54,653 nucleotides of DNA, taken from the NCBI GenBank assembly GCA_964497585.1, contig CAZCDS010000043.1, positions 1 to 54,653 of the forward strand, given 5' to 3'. The position numbers and the translations under genes were made by a program. The notes below the pieces were generated by a model. The model made no database searches, had not been told where the DNA came from, and saw only the letters and a list, made by a program, of their open reading frames with translations. Of the stretch, positions 47,235 through 54,653 are shown in pieces (position 1 is the first letter of the stretch; each line of letters starts with the position of its first letter). Source of the stretch: CAZCDS01 sp964497585 (GTDB taxonomy: Bacteria > Desulfobacterota > Desulfomonilia > Desulfomonilales > Desulfomonilaceae).

Positions 47235-47767
47235 ACTCTTGGACTGGGATGAGGCGTTCATGGACGGGAGCTTCGCTCCGGCTAAAAAGGGGCCGCGGGA
47301 GTCGGCAAAACCAAGCGGGTAAGGGACCGAAGTGGATGGTGGTGGTCGATGGTCAGGGTGTACCGCTTGGAGGCTTGATCGACTCTGCCTCGCCGGCTGA
47401 GGTTACACTCGCTGAAGCTGCTCTGAAGGAGATCCGAGTCCCCAAGGTTGGCGGGGGACGTCCCAAGACACGGCCCAAGCGGGTCATTGCGGACAAGGCC
47501 TACGACAGCGATCCACTTAGAGCACGACTAAAGACGCTGGGGATCACGCTCCTGGCCCCGTACAGAAAGAATCGGACCAATCACGTGAACCAAAACAGAG
47601 AGATTCAACCCCATTATGCCGATAGATGGATCGTCGAACGAACCATTGGTTGGATCGGCAGATTCAAACGTTTGGTCATACGATATGAGCACAAACTGAC
47701 TCTGTATACGGCCTTCTCTCATCTGTCATGCGCCATGATCGTACTGAGAAAATGTGTGGAATTTTGA
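47231..47767 (+). pseudogene. IS5-family transposase, orfB part, multiply frameshifted
   Basis: The catalytic segment LLDWDEAFMDGSFAPAKKG is in one frame, GVGKTKR in a second, and GKGPKWMVVVDGQGVPLGGL through DKAYDSD and WIVERTIGWIGRFKRL in a third. More than one shift is needed to read the DDE domain, so simple programmed frameshifting is not enough. The copy is probably inactive. Confidence 0.75.
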
Positions 47768-47776
47768 AACCAGTTC

Positions 47777-48072
47777 TATCGTACGTACTATCTTGTGCTT
47801 CCGGATTGCTCAGGTAAGTGTGAATGCTACGCGGCCCCAGTAGGGAAAACCGTCTGGGGCGGACATGCATTTCTGCTCAGACCTCGTATCAATAATATCA
47901 GCCGGTTAGCTTTCAAAAAAAAACACGTCCAATTTTCCAAAGAAGAGTGTGGAACGTGAGCGCCCCCTTGACAGGACCCGAGAAACTTTGCACAATGGAC
48001 TGTGGCCAGGGGCTGCAAAGAGACTGTTTGTCGGCAACTTCAAGAATCCGTCTTGGCTACTTGTGAGGATAC
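47777..48072. other. Spacer upstream of the large histidine kinase
   Basis: About 300 bp with no gene recognised. The kinase promoter should be here, but no reliable signal was identified. Confidence 0.4.
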
Positions 48073-51000
48073 ATGACCGTTCAAAGCAAGGAGCGAGAGA
48101 TCCTGGGATTCCGGTTATCAAGAAATGCAGCTCTAGCATTGATCCTCGTCGTGGCGTCTGGACTCGGTGTCTCACTGGTGCTCTTCTTCACCGTACGGGG
48201 TTGGGATCGGGCTCTTTTTCGGAGTTCCTTCGAGCGCCAATGTCAACATGCAGTGACCAGTCTCAAAATGGGAATCGATACCCATTTCTTCGTACTGAAC
48301 TCCCTCAGATCATTCTACGAATCGTCCGACAAGATGACGAGACAAGAATTTTCTCAATTTGTACGGGGTTTCTTGAAAAGATACCGAGGAATTCAAGCGA
48401 TAGAGTGGATTCCGAGAGTCAGAGAGAGTGAAAGAACGGAGTACGAGAAATCAGCTCAGCATGAAGGGTTCCCCGGCTTCCGAATAACGCAGAAGAACCA
48501 TAGCGGTAGGCTGGTAGTTGCCCCCAAGCGGCAAGAATACTATCCGGTTTACTATGTCGAGCCATATGCGGGGAATGAGGCAGCCCTCGGATACGACCTG
48601 GCGTCCGATCCGGCAATGCGTGAGGCTCTAAGCCTCAGCCGTGATACGGGCAAACTGGCTGCAACTCCGCCAGTCCGCCTTGTCCAGGAAACTGGTTCGC
48701 AACTAGGATTCTTGGTTTTTCTGCCCGTATATCAAAGGGGCGCTGCTGAGAATTCCCTGGAAGCGAGGCGCGAGAATATCGCGGGCTTCTTCTTAGCCGT
48801 ATTCCGAGTGGCTGACTTGATAAATACTATTTTGGAGCAACACGGATCTGTGGAGCTCGATTTCTCCGTTTTTGACCAATCCGACCATGGGGCGAAAAAG
48901 CTGCTTTTTTTCAGCTCATCGCGGGAGGATGGCTCTCCCGCCAGGGAGGATCGACTTCTTGCGGCAGTCTCGGCCGGTCCGCGCAGGACCGAACACCTCA
49001 AAATAGGCAGTAGAGAGTGGTTGATTCTCCTGGCTCCGAATCCTAATTTGATCCAAACGAGCCGAACATGGATTCCTTGGGCGGCTCTGGTCGCCGGATT
49101 TCTGTTTACAGGGTTTATGGCAACGTACTTCGTGCAAGTTCACCGCGGGGCTGAGCAGGACAGGCGTCATGCAAGTGAACAGGCTTCGTCACGGGAAGCG
49201 CTTGAGCGGGAGATGGCCCTTCGAGAAGCAACAGAGAGCACACTGGAGGTGAGCGAAAGACGATATCGAACTCTTTTTGAGTCTGCTACGGACGCTGTTT
49301 TCATTATGGAGGCTGAAGGACCGGATTCAGGACGTATCGTGGAGGCGAACAAAGCGGCGGCCCAACTGCACGGATTTACGAGAGAGGAAATCCTGAACCT
49401 AAACATCAGAGATCTGGATACTCCGGAATCCGCTGAAAAAATATCCAGTCGTATTGCACGTCTTCTAGAAGGCGAACATCTGATGGAAGAGGCCGCGCAC
49501 CGGAAGAAAGATGGCTCTTCGTTTCCAGTAGAAATCAATGCTCGTGTGATTGAGTTGGACGGACATAATTACATACTCGCCATTGACAGAGACATAACCG
49601 ACAGGAAACTTCAGGAGGCTGCATTGAGGCAGCGAGACTCCCAACAAAGAGCCATTCTGGACAACATTCCTGATATCGCTTGGCTGAAGGACAAAGAGAG
49701 CAGATTCATCGCGGTCAATGAGCCATTCGCGGCTGCGTGCGGACTCAAGGTGGAGGATTTGCCGGGGAAAACGGACCTCGACATCTGGCCTCAGGAACTT
49801 GCGGAGCTGTACCGAGCTGACGACAGGCACGTAATGAGTTCAGGGAGGAGGAAACGCGTTGAGGAGCCACTGGCCGATAAGGAAGGACAAATTCAGTGGA
49901 TAGAGACGATAAAGACACCTATTTACGATGAAGGCGGTAACATCATAGGAACAACGGGGATCGCTCGCGATATTACCGAACGGAGACTGGCTCAGGAGGC
50001 ACTGGAAGAGAGTGAAGAGCGCTACCGGCAGCTTGTCGAGATGTCGCCCGACGGCATTGCTGTCCACCAGGACGGCCATTTGGTTTTCGTTAACCAGGCT
50101 GCGGCCGACATGGTCGGTGCAAGAAGCCGTGAAGAACTTATAGGGAAGCCGATTCGGGAGATCGTTCATCCCGACTATTGGGAAATAGCGAGCGAACGAA
50201 TTCAGCGGATGATGACCGGTGAAACAGGTCTTTATCCGGTCGAAGATTGTTACGTAAAGAGCGATGGGACGCCCTTCCCAGTAGAGGTGACGGCCTTGCC
50301 CTTGACTTTCAGTGGAAAACCGGCAGTGCAGGTGGTCGTGCGCGACATCAGTGAACGAAAGCGAGCCGAACAAGTGGAAAGACGTCTCGTCACTGCGATC
50401 GATCAAGCTACGGAAGGAGTGCTTATCACAGATAACGAGGGGACTATAGAATATGTCAACCCGGGTTTGGAAAAGATCAGTGGATACACGCGAGACGAGC
50501 TCATAGGCCAAACACCGCGAATTTTCAAAAGCGGCAGCCACGACGAACTCTTTTACCGGCAGCTATGGGACTCCATCAAGGGAGGTAAGACCTGGACGGG
50601 GCAATTCATAAACCGAAGGAAGGATGGAAAGCTTTACCATGAAGAAGCCTCTGTCTCCCCGGTGAAGGACACATCGGGCAGGATTTCCAACTTCGTTGCG
50701 GTAAAACGAGACATTACCGAGCATTTGGAGATGTCCAGACAGTTGTATCAGGCTCAGAAGATGGAAGCGATAGGCACGCTCGCCAGTGGAGTGTCCCACG
50801 ATTTCAATAATGTCTTGCAGGTTGTACTTGGATACACTGAGCTGATTCTCGGTGACGAGAAATTCCTTGCACGATACCGCGGTGACGTGCACAAGGTACA
50901 TGAAGCCGCGCGGCGCGGAGCCGACTTGGTTCAAAGACTGCTCACTTTCAGTAGGAAGACCGAAATCAATCCATCGCCTCTGAACCTTAACCGTCGAATC

Positions 51001-51894
51001 AGTGAGTTGCTTAAGATGCTGGAAAGGACCCTCCCTAAAATGGTCGAAATACGGCTGGCTCTCGACGATGACCTCGCGACGATACACGCTGATCCAACAC
51101 AAATAGACCAGGTACTCATGAACCTTGCGGTGAATGCTCGTGACGCCATGCCCCACGGAGGAAAGCTCACATTCGAGACGTCTAACGTCGTGCTCGACAA
51201 GGAATATGCAAGAATGCATGTGGAGGCAATACCCGGCCACTACGTTCTGCTGACGATATCCGATACCGGATCGGGGATTGACAAGGACGCCTTGGAACAC
51301 ATCTTCGAGCCTTTTTACACAACCAAGCGCGTAGGCGAAGGAACAGGGCTGGGCTTGGCGATGGTCCACGGAATCGTGAAACAGCATAGAGGGCATATCA
51401 CGTGCTACAGCAAACTCGGCCATGGGACCACATTCTCCATCTATTTTCCGGCGGAGACGTCACGTGGGGATGGTGAACAGCCTAAGGTCACTCATTTGCC
51501 GAGGGGAGGATCAGAAACCATACTGCTCGTGGACGACGAAGAACTCATCCGCGACTTGGGCTCCAGGATTCTGACCGAAGCCGGGTACAGAGTTTTCAAG
51601 GCTGTTAACGGAAAAGAGGCTTTGGACATGTATGAGGCGCACAGCGCCAGCATAGCGCTGGTCATCTTGGATCTCATAATGCCTGAAATGGGAGGCAAGC
51701 AGTGTCTTGAAAACCTCCTGAGGCTCAATCCTTCCGCAAAAGTCGTGATCGCCAGCGGACACTTGGCCAATGGTTCGACCAAGGAGGCGATGGCAGCCGG
51801 AGCAAAGGGGTTCGTAAAGAAGCCGTACAACATTCAGCAGATGTTGGAGGTAGTCCGAGAGGTCTTGGACAATGAACGTGGTAAAGTGGAATAG
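48073..51894 (+). CDS. Hybrid sensor histidine kinase, CHASE-PASx4-HisKA-HATPase-REC
   Basis: A 1273-residue membrane sensor. Transmembrane helices at about 14-35 and 335-357 flank a periplasmic CHASE domain (FLKRYRGIQAIEWIPRVRES). Four PAS/PAC units follow, starting at RYRTLFESATDAVFIM, AILDNIPDIAWLKDKE, RYRQLVEMSPDGIAVH and AIDQATEGVLITDNEG. The dimerisation H-box is GVSH909DFNN, the N-box NLAVNARDAMP and the G-box EGTGLGLAMVHGIVKQHRGH. The C-terminal receiver has D1200 in VILDLIMPEMGG, with the Lys in FVKKPY. It is probably a phosphorelay with an external small-molecule ligand. There is no output gene nearby. Confidence 0.94.
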   Translation: MTVQSKEREILGFRLSRNAALALILVVASGLGVSLVLFFTVRGWDRALFRSSFERQCQHAVTSLKMGIDTHFFVLNSLRSFYESSDKMTRQEFSQFVRGFLKRYRGIQAIEWIPRVRESERTEYEKSAQHEGFPGFRITQKNHSGRLVVAPKRQEYYPVYYVEPYAGNEAALGYDLASDPAMREALSLSRDTGKLAATPPVRLVQETGSQLGFLVFLPVYQRGAAENSLEARRENIAGFFLAVFRVADLINTILEQHGSVELDFSVFDQSDHGAKKLLFFSSSREDGSPAREDRLLAAVSAGPRRTEHLKIGSREWLILLAPNPNLIQTSRTWIPWAALVAGFLFTGFMATYFVQVHRGAEQDRRHASEQASSREALEREMALREATESTLEVSERRYRTLFESATDAVFIMEAEGPDSGRIVEANKAAAQLHGFTREEILNLNIRDLDTPESAEKISSRIARLLEGEHLMEEAAHRKKDGSSFPVEINARVIELDGHNYILAIDRDITDRKLQEAALRQRDSQQRAILDNIPDIAWLKDKESRFIAVNEPFAAACGLKVEDLPGKTDLDIWPQELAELYRADDRHVMSSGRRKRVEEPLADKEGQIQWIETIKTPIYDEGGNIIGTTGIARDITERRLAQEALEESEERYRQLVEMSPDGIAVHQDGHLVFVNQAAADMVGARSREELIGKPIREIVHPDYWEIASERIQRMMTGETGLYPVEDCYVKSDGTPFPVEVTALPLTFSGKPAVQVVVRDISERKRAEQVERRLVTAIDQATEGVLITDNEGTIEYVNPGLEKISGYTRDELIGQTPRIFKSGSHDELFYRQLWDSIKGGKTWTGQFINRRKDGKLYHEEASVSPVKDTSGRISNFVAVKRDITEHLEMSRQLYQAQKMEAIGTLASGVSHDFNNVLQVVLGYTELILGDEKFLARYRGDVHKVHEAARRGADLVQRLLTFSRKTEINPSPLNLNRRISELLKMLERTLPKMVEIRLALDDDLATIHADPTQIDQVLMNLAVNARDAMPHGGKLTFETSNVVLDKEYARMHVEAIPGHYVLLTISDTGSGIDKDALEHIFEPFYTTKRVGEGTGLGLAMVHGIVKQHRGHITCYSKLGHGTTFSIYFPAETSRGDGEQPKVTHLPRGGSETILLVDDEELIRDLGSRILTEAGYRVFKAVNGKEALDMYEAHSASIALVILDLIMPEMGGKQCLENLLRLNPSAKVVIASGHLANGSTKEAMAAGAKGFVKKPYNIQQMLEVVREVLDNERGKVE

Positions 51895-51941
51895 TCAGCA
51901 AAGAAAGCTATTGCGATAGGGAGGGAGGCATGCCAAATCAG

Positions 51942-52206
51942 TGCGATTCACATTCCGGCCATCACCTTACGTGTTTTAGGAATATGCCCCCGGCTTTGCA
52001 GGGGGTCATTTAACTCTGCAAACCGCTGATCCCTTCTCTCGTATCGTCTCCACCACTTGCGCAGGGTGGGACGAGAGATGCCACATCTGCGGCAAACCAG
52101 TCCGGCATTCCCCGTTTCCTCGTAAAGCCGAACCCATTTCAATCGCATCCGGAGTTTTCGATTCATGGGCATCCTCTCGTATCACTCGGTTGAAAGGATG
52201 CCCATG
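51942..52206 (-). mobile_element. IS481-family internally deleted remnant (transposase N-terminus)
   Basis: The frame 52172-51948 reads MPMNRKLRMRLKWVRLYEET and CRRCGISRPTLRKWWRRYE, the helix-turn-helix start of IS481 transposases, then stops right before GTGCGATTCACA (51942-51953), the same element-end sequence as at 46121. The catalytic part is absent, so this is an internal deletion derivative. Confidence 0.75.
52164..52206. repeat. Long inverted repeat covering the IS481 transposase start codon
   Basis: Arms CATGGGCATCCT (52164-52175) and AGGATGCCCATG (52195-52206) are a perfect 12-bp match around a 19-nt loop. The transposase ATG (52170-52172, minus strand) and its ribosome site lie in or next to the 3' arm of the transcript. 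A transcript entering from outside would fold and hide the start. Confidence 0.8.
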
Positions 52207-52278
52207 AAGCACCCAAATCATACAAGCGGTGCCGCACTTCTCAAGCGCCACCCCCGCCATATTCGACCGCCGTTTGGA

Positions 52279-53110
52279 TTACTCCTGGTCCAAGGCGTCT
52301 CGAACGGATTGCAGCATCTCTTTCATCTTGTACGGCTTTGAGACAAATCCCTTGGCCCCTGCTTGAACGGCTTCTCGGGTTTCTCCATTTTGAGCAAAAC
52401 CGCTGGCTATGATAACTCGGATCTTTGGGTCGATCTTCAAGAGTTCCTCAAGGCATTGCTTTCCGCCCATCTCCGGCATGATCAGGTCGAGGATTACAGC
52501 GAAATCTCTTCTCTTTCCTCACTATACAGCTTCAAAGCCTCCTTCCCGTTCACCGCAGTCCGAACCTTGTAACGGGATCGCTCGAGAATTCTCTTACCCA
52601 AGTCCCTGAGGAACTCTTCGTCATCCATCAAGAGTATCGTCTCTGCACCGCCTTTGGGCATCGCTTCTCCAACGGTGGCCTCCAGTTGTTCCCCATCTTC
52701 TACCACCGCCGGAAGGTAGATCTTGAACGTCGTTCCGTGTCCCGGCTCACTGTAACAATCAATCTGACCGCCATGTTGTTTCACGACGCCAAATACCACG
52801 GAGAGGCCCAAACCGGTCCCCTTTTCCTGCTCTTTGGTTGTGAAGAAGGGCTCAAAGATTTGGTCGGCCGTTTCTTTTTCCATGCCGTGACCGGTATCCG
52901 TTACGCTCATGAGGACGTAGTCACCTGGTGTGACTCCGAGATGGGTCCGAGCGTAATCTTCATCGAGGAAGACATTTGCGGTTTCGATAGTTAGATCGCC
53001 GCCTTCAGGCATGGCATCCCGCGCGTTCACGGCAAGGTTCATAAGAACTTGGTCTATCTGCGTGGCGTCCGCATTCACTCGGGACAGGTTATCGGCAAGG
53101 CGCAGTATAA
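52279..53110 (-). pseudogene. C-terminal remnant of a second hybrid histidine kinase
   Basis: From the IS3 border at 53110 the frame gives LRLADNLSRVNADATQID, LMNLAVNARDAMPEGGDLTI, the G-box KGTGLGLSVVFGVVKQHGGQ and a receiver beginning ILLMDDEEFLRDLG. A one-base shift near 52493 moves the rest (MPEMGGKQCLEELLKIDPKI, FVSKPYKMKEML) into another frame. It is clearly paralogous to the kinase at 48073. The N-terminus was removed by the IS3 insertion. Confidence 0.88.
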
Positions 53111-53203
53111 TGGACCCCGAAAACTGGACAGGGGGTTAAGGTGGAAAAGCCGACCTTGTTGATATAGAAAGCGGGGGGATCACAAGGAGGCTTTTTGGGA
53201 GTC

Positions 53204-53494
53204 ATGAGAAAGCGGTATGACGGGAGTTTCAAGGCCCGGGTGGCTCTTGAGGCGATGAAGGGGGAGAGGACCATGGCGGAGCTGGCGGCGGTGTACGGAG
53301 TACACCCGAACCAGATCACCAAATGGAAGAAACAGGCGCTCGATGAGCTGCCCAGGATCTTCTCGGGACGGTACGAGAAGAAGGAAGCGCAGGGAAAAGA
53401 ACTCATAGATCAGCTCTATCAGGAGATCGGCCGCCTGAAGGTCGAGCTGGACTGGCTGAAAAAAAAAAGCTGGGCTCATCGGTTGATGAGCTGA
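53204..53494 (+). CDS. IS3 transposase OrfA
   Basis: A 96-residue helix-turn-helix protein: MRKRYDGSFKARVALEAMKG, AELAAVYGVHPNQITKWKKQ, then a leucine-zipper-like coiled coil (ELIDQLYQEIGRLKVELDWL). ATG 53204 follows AAGGAGG at a rather long spacing. The frame ends shortly after an A10 run at 53459-53468, where ribosomes can slip by -1 to make the OrfAB transposase. Confidence 0.9.
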   Translation: MRKRYDGSFKARVALEAMKGERTMAELAAVYGVHPNQITKWKKQALDELPRIFSGRYEKKEAQGKELIDQLYQEIGRLKVELDWLKKKSWAHRLMS

Positions 53495-54372
53495 GGGGAC
53501 TGATCGACAGGGACCATACCAAGATCCCGATCACCAGGCAGTGTGAGCTGTTGGGGCTGCCGAGATCGAGTCTCTACTATCGGTCTCGGGAGAGAGGGGA
53601 GAGCCGAGAAGACCAGGATCTGATGCGCCTGATAGACGAGCAGTATACCCGGACGCCCTTTTACGGGACCAGGCGCATGACGGCCTGGCTCAAGCGTCAG
53701 GGGCACGCGGTGAATCGGAAGAGGGTGTCCAAACTCATGAGACGGATGGGTTTGCAAGCAATTTACCCTAAGAAACGTTTGAGCCGTCCGGACCCTGATG
53801 CGAGGAAGTATCCCTATCTGCTCAAGGGCCTGTCGATTGATCGCCCGGATCAGGTTTGGGCTTCGGACATAACATACATTCGGATGAAGCGCGGGTTCGT
53901 CTACTTGATGGCGATCCTGGATTGGTCCAGCCGCTACGTGGTTGGATGGTCGGTCTCGATAACGCTCGACGCGGAGTTCTGCCTTGAAGCGCTCCAGGCG
54001 GGTCTGCGTTGGGCCAAGCCCGAGATATTCAACACGGACCAGGGGTCCCAGTTCACGTCGAGGAACGTCACGGGGCTGCGCGAGGCTTTGGGAGTCCGGA
54101 TAAGCATGGACGGCAGGGGGAGGGCCCTCGACAACACATTCGTAGAGCGCCTGTGGCGGTCGGTCAAGTACGAGGAGGTATATCTCAAGGAATACCACAG
54201 CGTCAAAGAGGCCGTGCGGAGCCTTGGAGAGTATTTCCGGTTTTACAACCTGGAGAGACCTCACGATTCGCTCGGGTACCAGACCCCGTACCAGGTCTAT
54301 TCCCGCGGGGCATGGCCCGACACGGAGGAGTACCACATTCACCCACAAGGAAGGTGTACTTTTCCACCTTAA
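53459..54372 (+). CDS. IS3 transposase OrfB (rve/DDE domain), expressed by -1 frameshift
   Basis: Reading -1 from the A10 run at 53459-53468 gives KKLGSSVDELRGLIDRDH without a stop into the OrfB domain (SLYYRSRERGE, FYGTRRMTAWLKRQGHAVNR). The integrase core has the DDE acids in WASDITYI, NTDQGSQFTS and FVERLWRSVKYEEVYL. The frame is open to 54372, so the fused OrfAB enzyme is about 385 residues and should be active. A separate TTG start at 53551 is less likely. Confidence 0.88.
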
Positions 54373-54406
54373 GAAAAGACGTTTTTTGTCTTGACAAAGG
54401 GGTCCA

Positions 54407-54527
54407 CGGCCGTATGGGCACAGATCCGACGTTGCCCGGACTCAACAGGGAAAAGGTTACCTGGCGCATCCCCATGGAGACCCTTCTGGAAGTGAAAAAG
54501 CGTTATTCCGACTTGGAAGAGTATTAA
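54407..54527 (+). pseudogene. C-terminal fragment of an unidentified gene cut by IS3
   Basis: Directly right of the element the sequence reads MGTDPTLPGLNREKVTWRIP followed by METLLEVKKRYSDLEEY and TAA at 54525. It looks like a genuine protein tail, but I do not recognise the family. Confidence 0.45.
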
Positions 54528-54534
54528 CCGGTGC

Positions 54535-54653
54535 CTATTTCTCCGCCCCACGTTTGAAGGAGGGTGGGGGAGATACGAGTGCTTCGGTTAAAACGTAGGC
54601 AGCTTGGAGTGCCTCGGTAGGGCAAAGGGGGAAACATTCCTTGCAGTTCCAGC
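54535..54653 (-). CDS. 4Fe-4S ferredoxin-type protein, C-terminal end
   Basis: The minus strand enters the window as WNCKECFPLCPTEALQAAYV and ends at the stop 54535-54537. CxxCxxxCP is the second half of a 4Fe-4S motif. It is only partly in the window; size and partner are unknown. Confidence 0.65.
   Translation of the reverse strand, partial: WNCKECFPLCPTEALQAAYVLTEALVSPPPSFKRGAEK

Larger units (their letters stand above)
46854..47776 (+). mobile_element. IS5-family (IS427-like) element
   Basis: About 0.92 kb with imperfect terminal repeats: GAGTTGGTTCCAAAA at 46854 and the complement of TTTTGAAACCAGTTC ending at 47776. It carries two transposase frames. No clear target duplication was found. 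It interrupts the IS481 remnant, so it arrived later. Confidence 0.75.
53111..54406 (+). mobile_element. Complete IS3-family insertion sequence
   Basis: 1296 bp. Both ends start TGGACCCC, and a TTAAGGTGG block lies 25-40 bp inside each end, in inverted orientation. OrfA and orfB are both intact. Flanks (TAA on the left, CGG on the right) do not form a 3-bp target duplication, and they belong to two unrelated broken genes, so the element mediated a rearrangement after insertion. Confidence 0.87.

Noticed and set aside
51984..52008. CCCCC/GGGGG hairpin as a terminator
   Set aside because: It lies within the IS481 remnant coding frame and is not followed by a run of T.
1..54653. CRISPR arrays, tRNA and rRNA genes
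   Set aside because: No regularly spaced direct repeats and no cloverleaf- or rRNA-like segments were found on reading both strands.

Overview
The window looks like a chromosomal segment of a strictly anaerobic, aromatic-degrading member of the Desulfobacterota (sulfate-reducing or syntrophic 'deltaproteobacteria'; Desulfomonile-like is a guess). The basis is a selenocysteine formate dehydrogenase, BamB/BamC-type benzoyl-CoA reductase subunits, a Desulfovibrio-type MOP aldehyde oxidoreductase, a thiolase/DUF35 pair and a WtpA-type tungstate/molybdate transporter. No rRNA, tRNA or CRISPR array was seen.

Region A (1-22.1 kb) holds molybdenum/tungsten enzymes and acyl-CoA metabolism. It has fdhA (minus strand, with an in-frame UGA), a broken bamB followed by an intact bamC, an MBL-fold hydrolase, a secreted protein, moeA, the tail of a second molybdopterin oxidoreductase and a frameshifted mop. 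These are followed by an enoyl-CoA hydratase, a second moeA remnant, a chemoreceptor, an Asp/Glu racemase, a DUF35-SCP2-like protein and an unusual thiolase. IS1380 and ISL3 debris and ABC-transporter and acyl-CoA dehydrogenase remnants lie between them.

Region B (22.8-41.7 kb) is one long plus-strand glycan assembly and export locus. It encodes a Wzm/Wzt-type exporter, a sulfotransferase, a YIDPGTGS small membrane protein, a kinase-like/methyltransferase fusion and a membrane phosphatase/sulfatase-fold enzyme. It also has three related radical SAM genes (one dead), a putative sugar O-methyltransferase, two glycosyltransferases and an NDP-sugar epimerase. It ends with a fusion of inositol-1-phosphate synthase and an inositol-1-phosphate cytidylyltransferase-like domain. 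The content suggests a surface polysaccharide decorated with sulfate, methyl and possibly inositol-phosphate groups.

Region C (41.7-54.65 kb) is a graveyard of mobile elements around a wtpABC tungstate/molybdate transporter (B and C broken, A intact) and a giant CHASE-PAS hybrid histidine kinase. IS3, IS5, IS481 and IS630 pieces and an integrase remnant are present. One IS3 element (53111-54406) looks intact, with terminal repeats and a frameshift A-run.

Three ModE-box-like operators (TTAT-N12-ATAA) link the regions: two lie in the fdhA/bamB intergenic region and one upstream of wtpA. Together with broken bamB, mop, wtpB and wtpC, they suggest a Mo/W regulon that was once coordinated and is now decaying. 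Assembly errors could explain some of the indels but less easily the separate nonsense substitutions.
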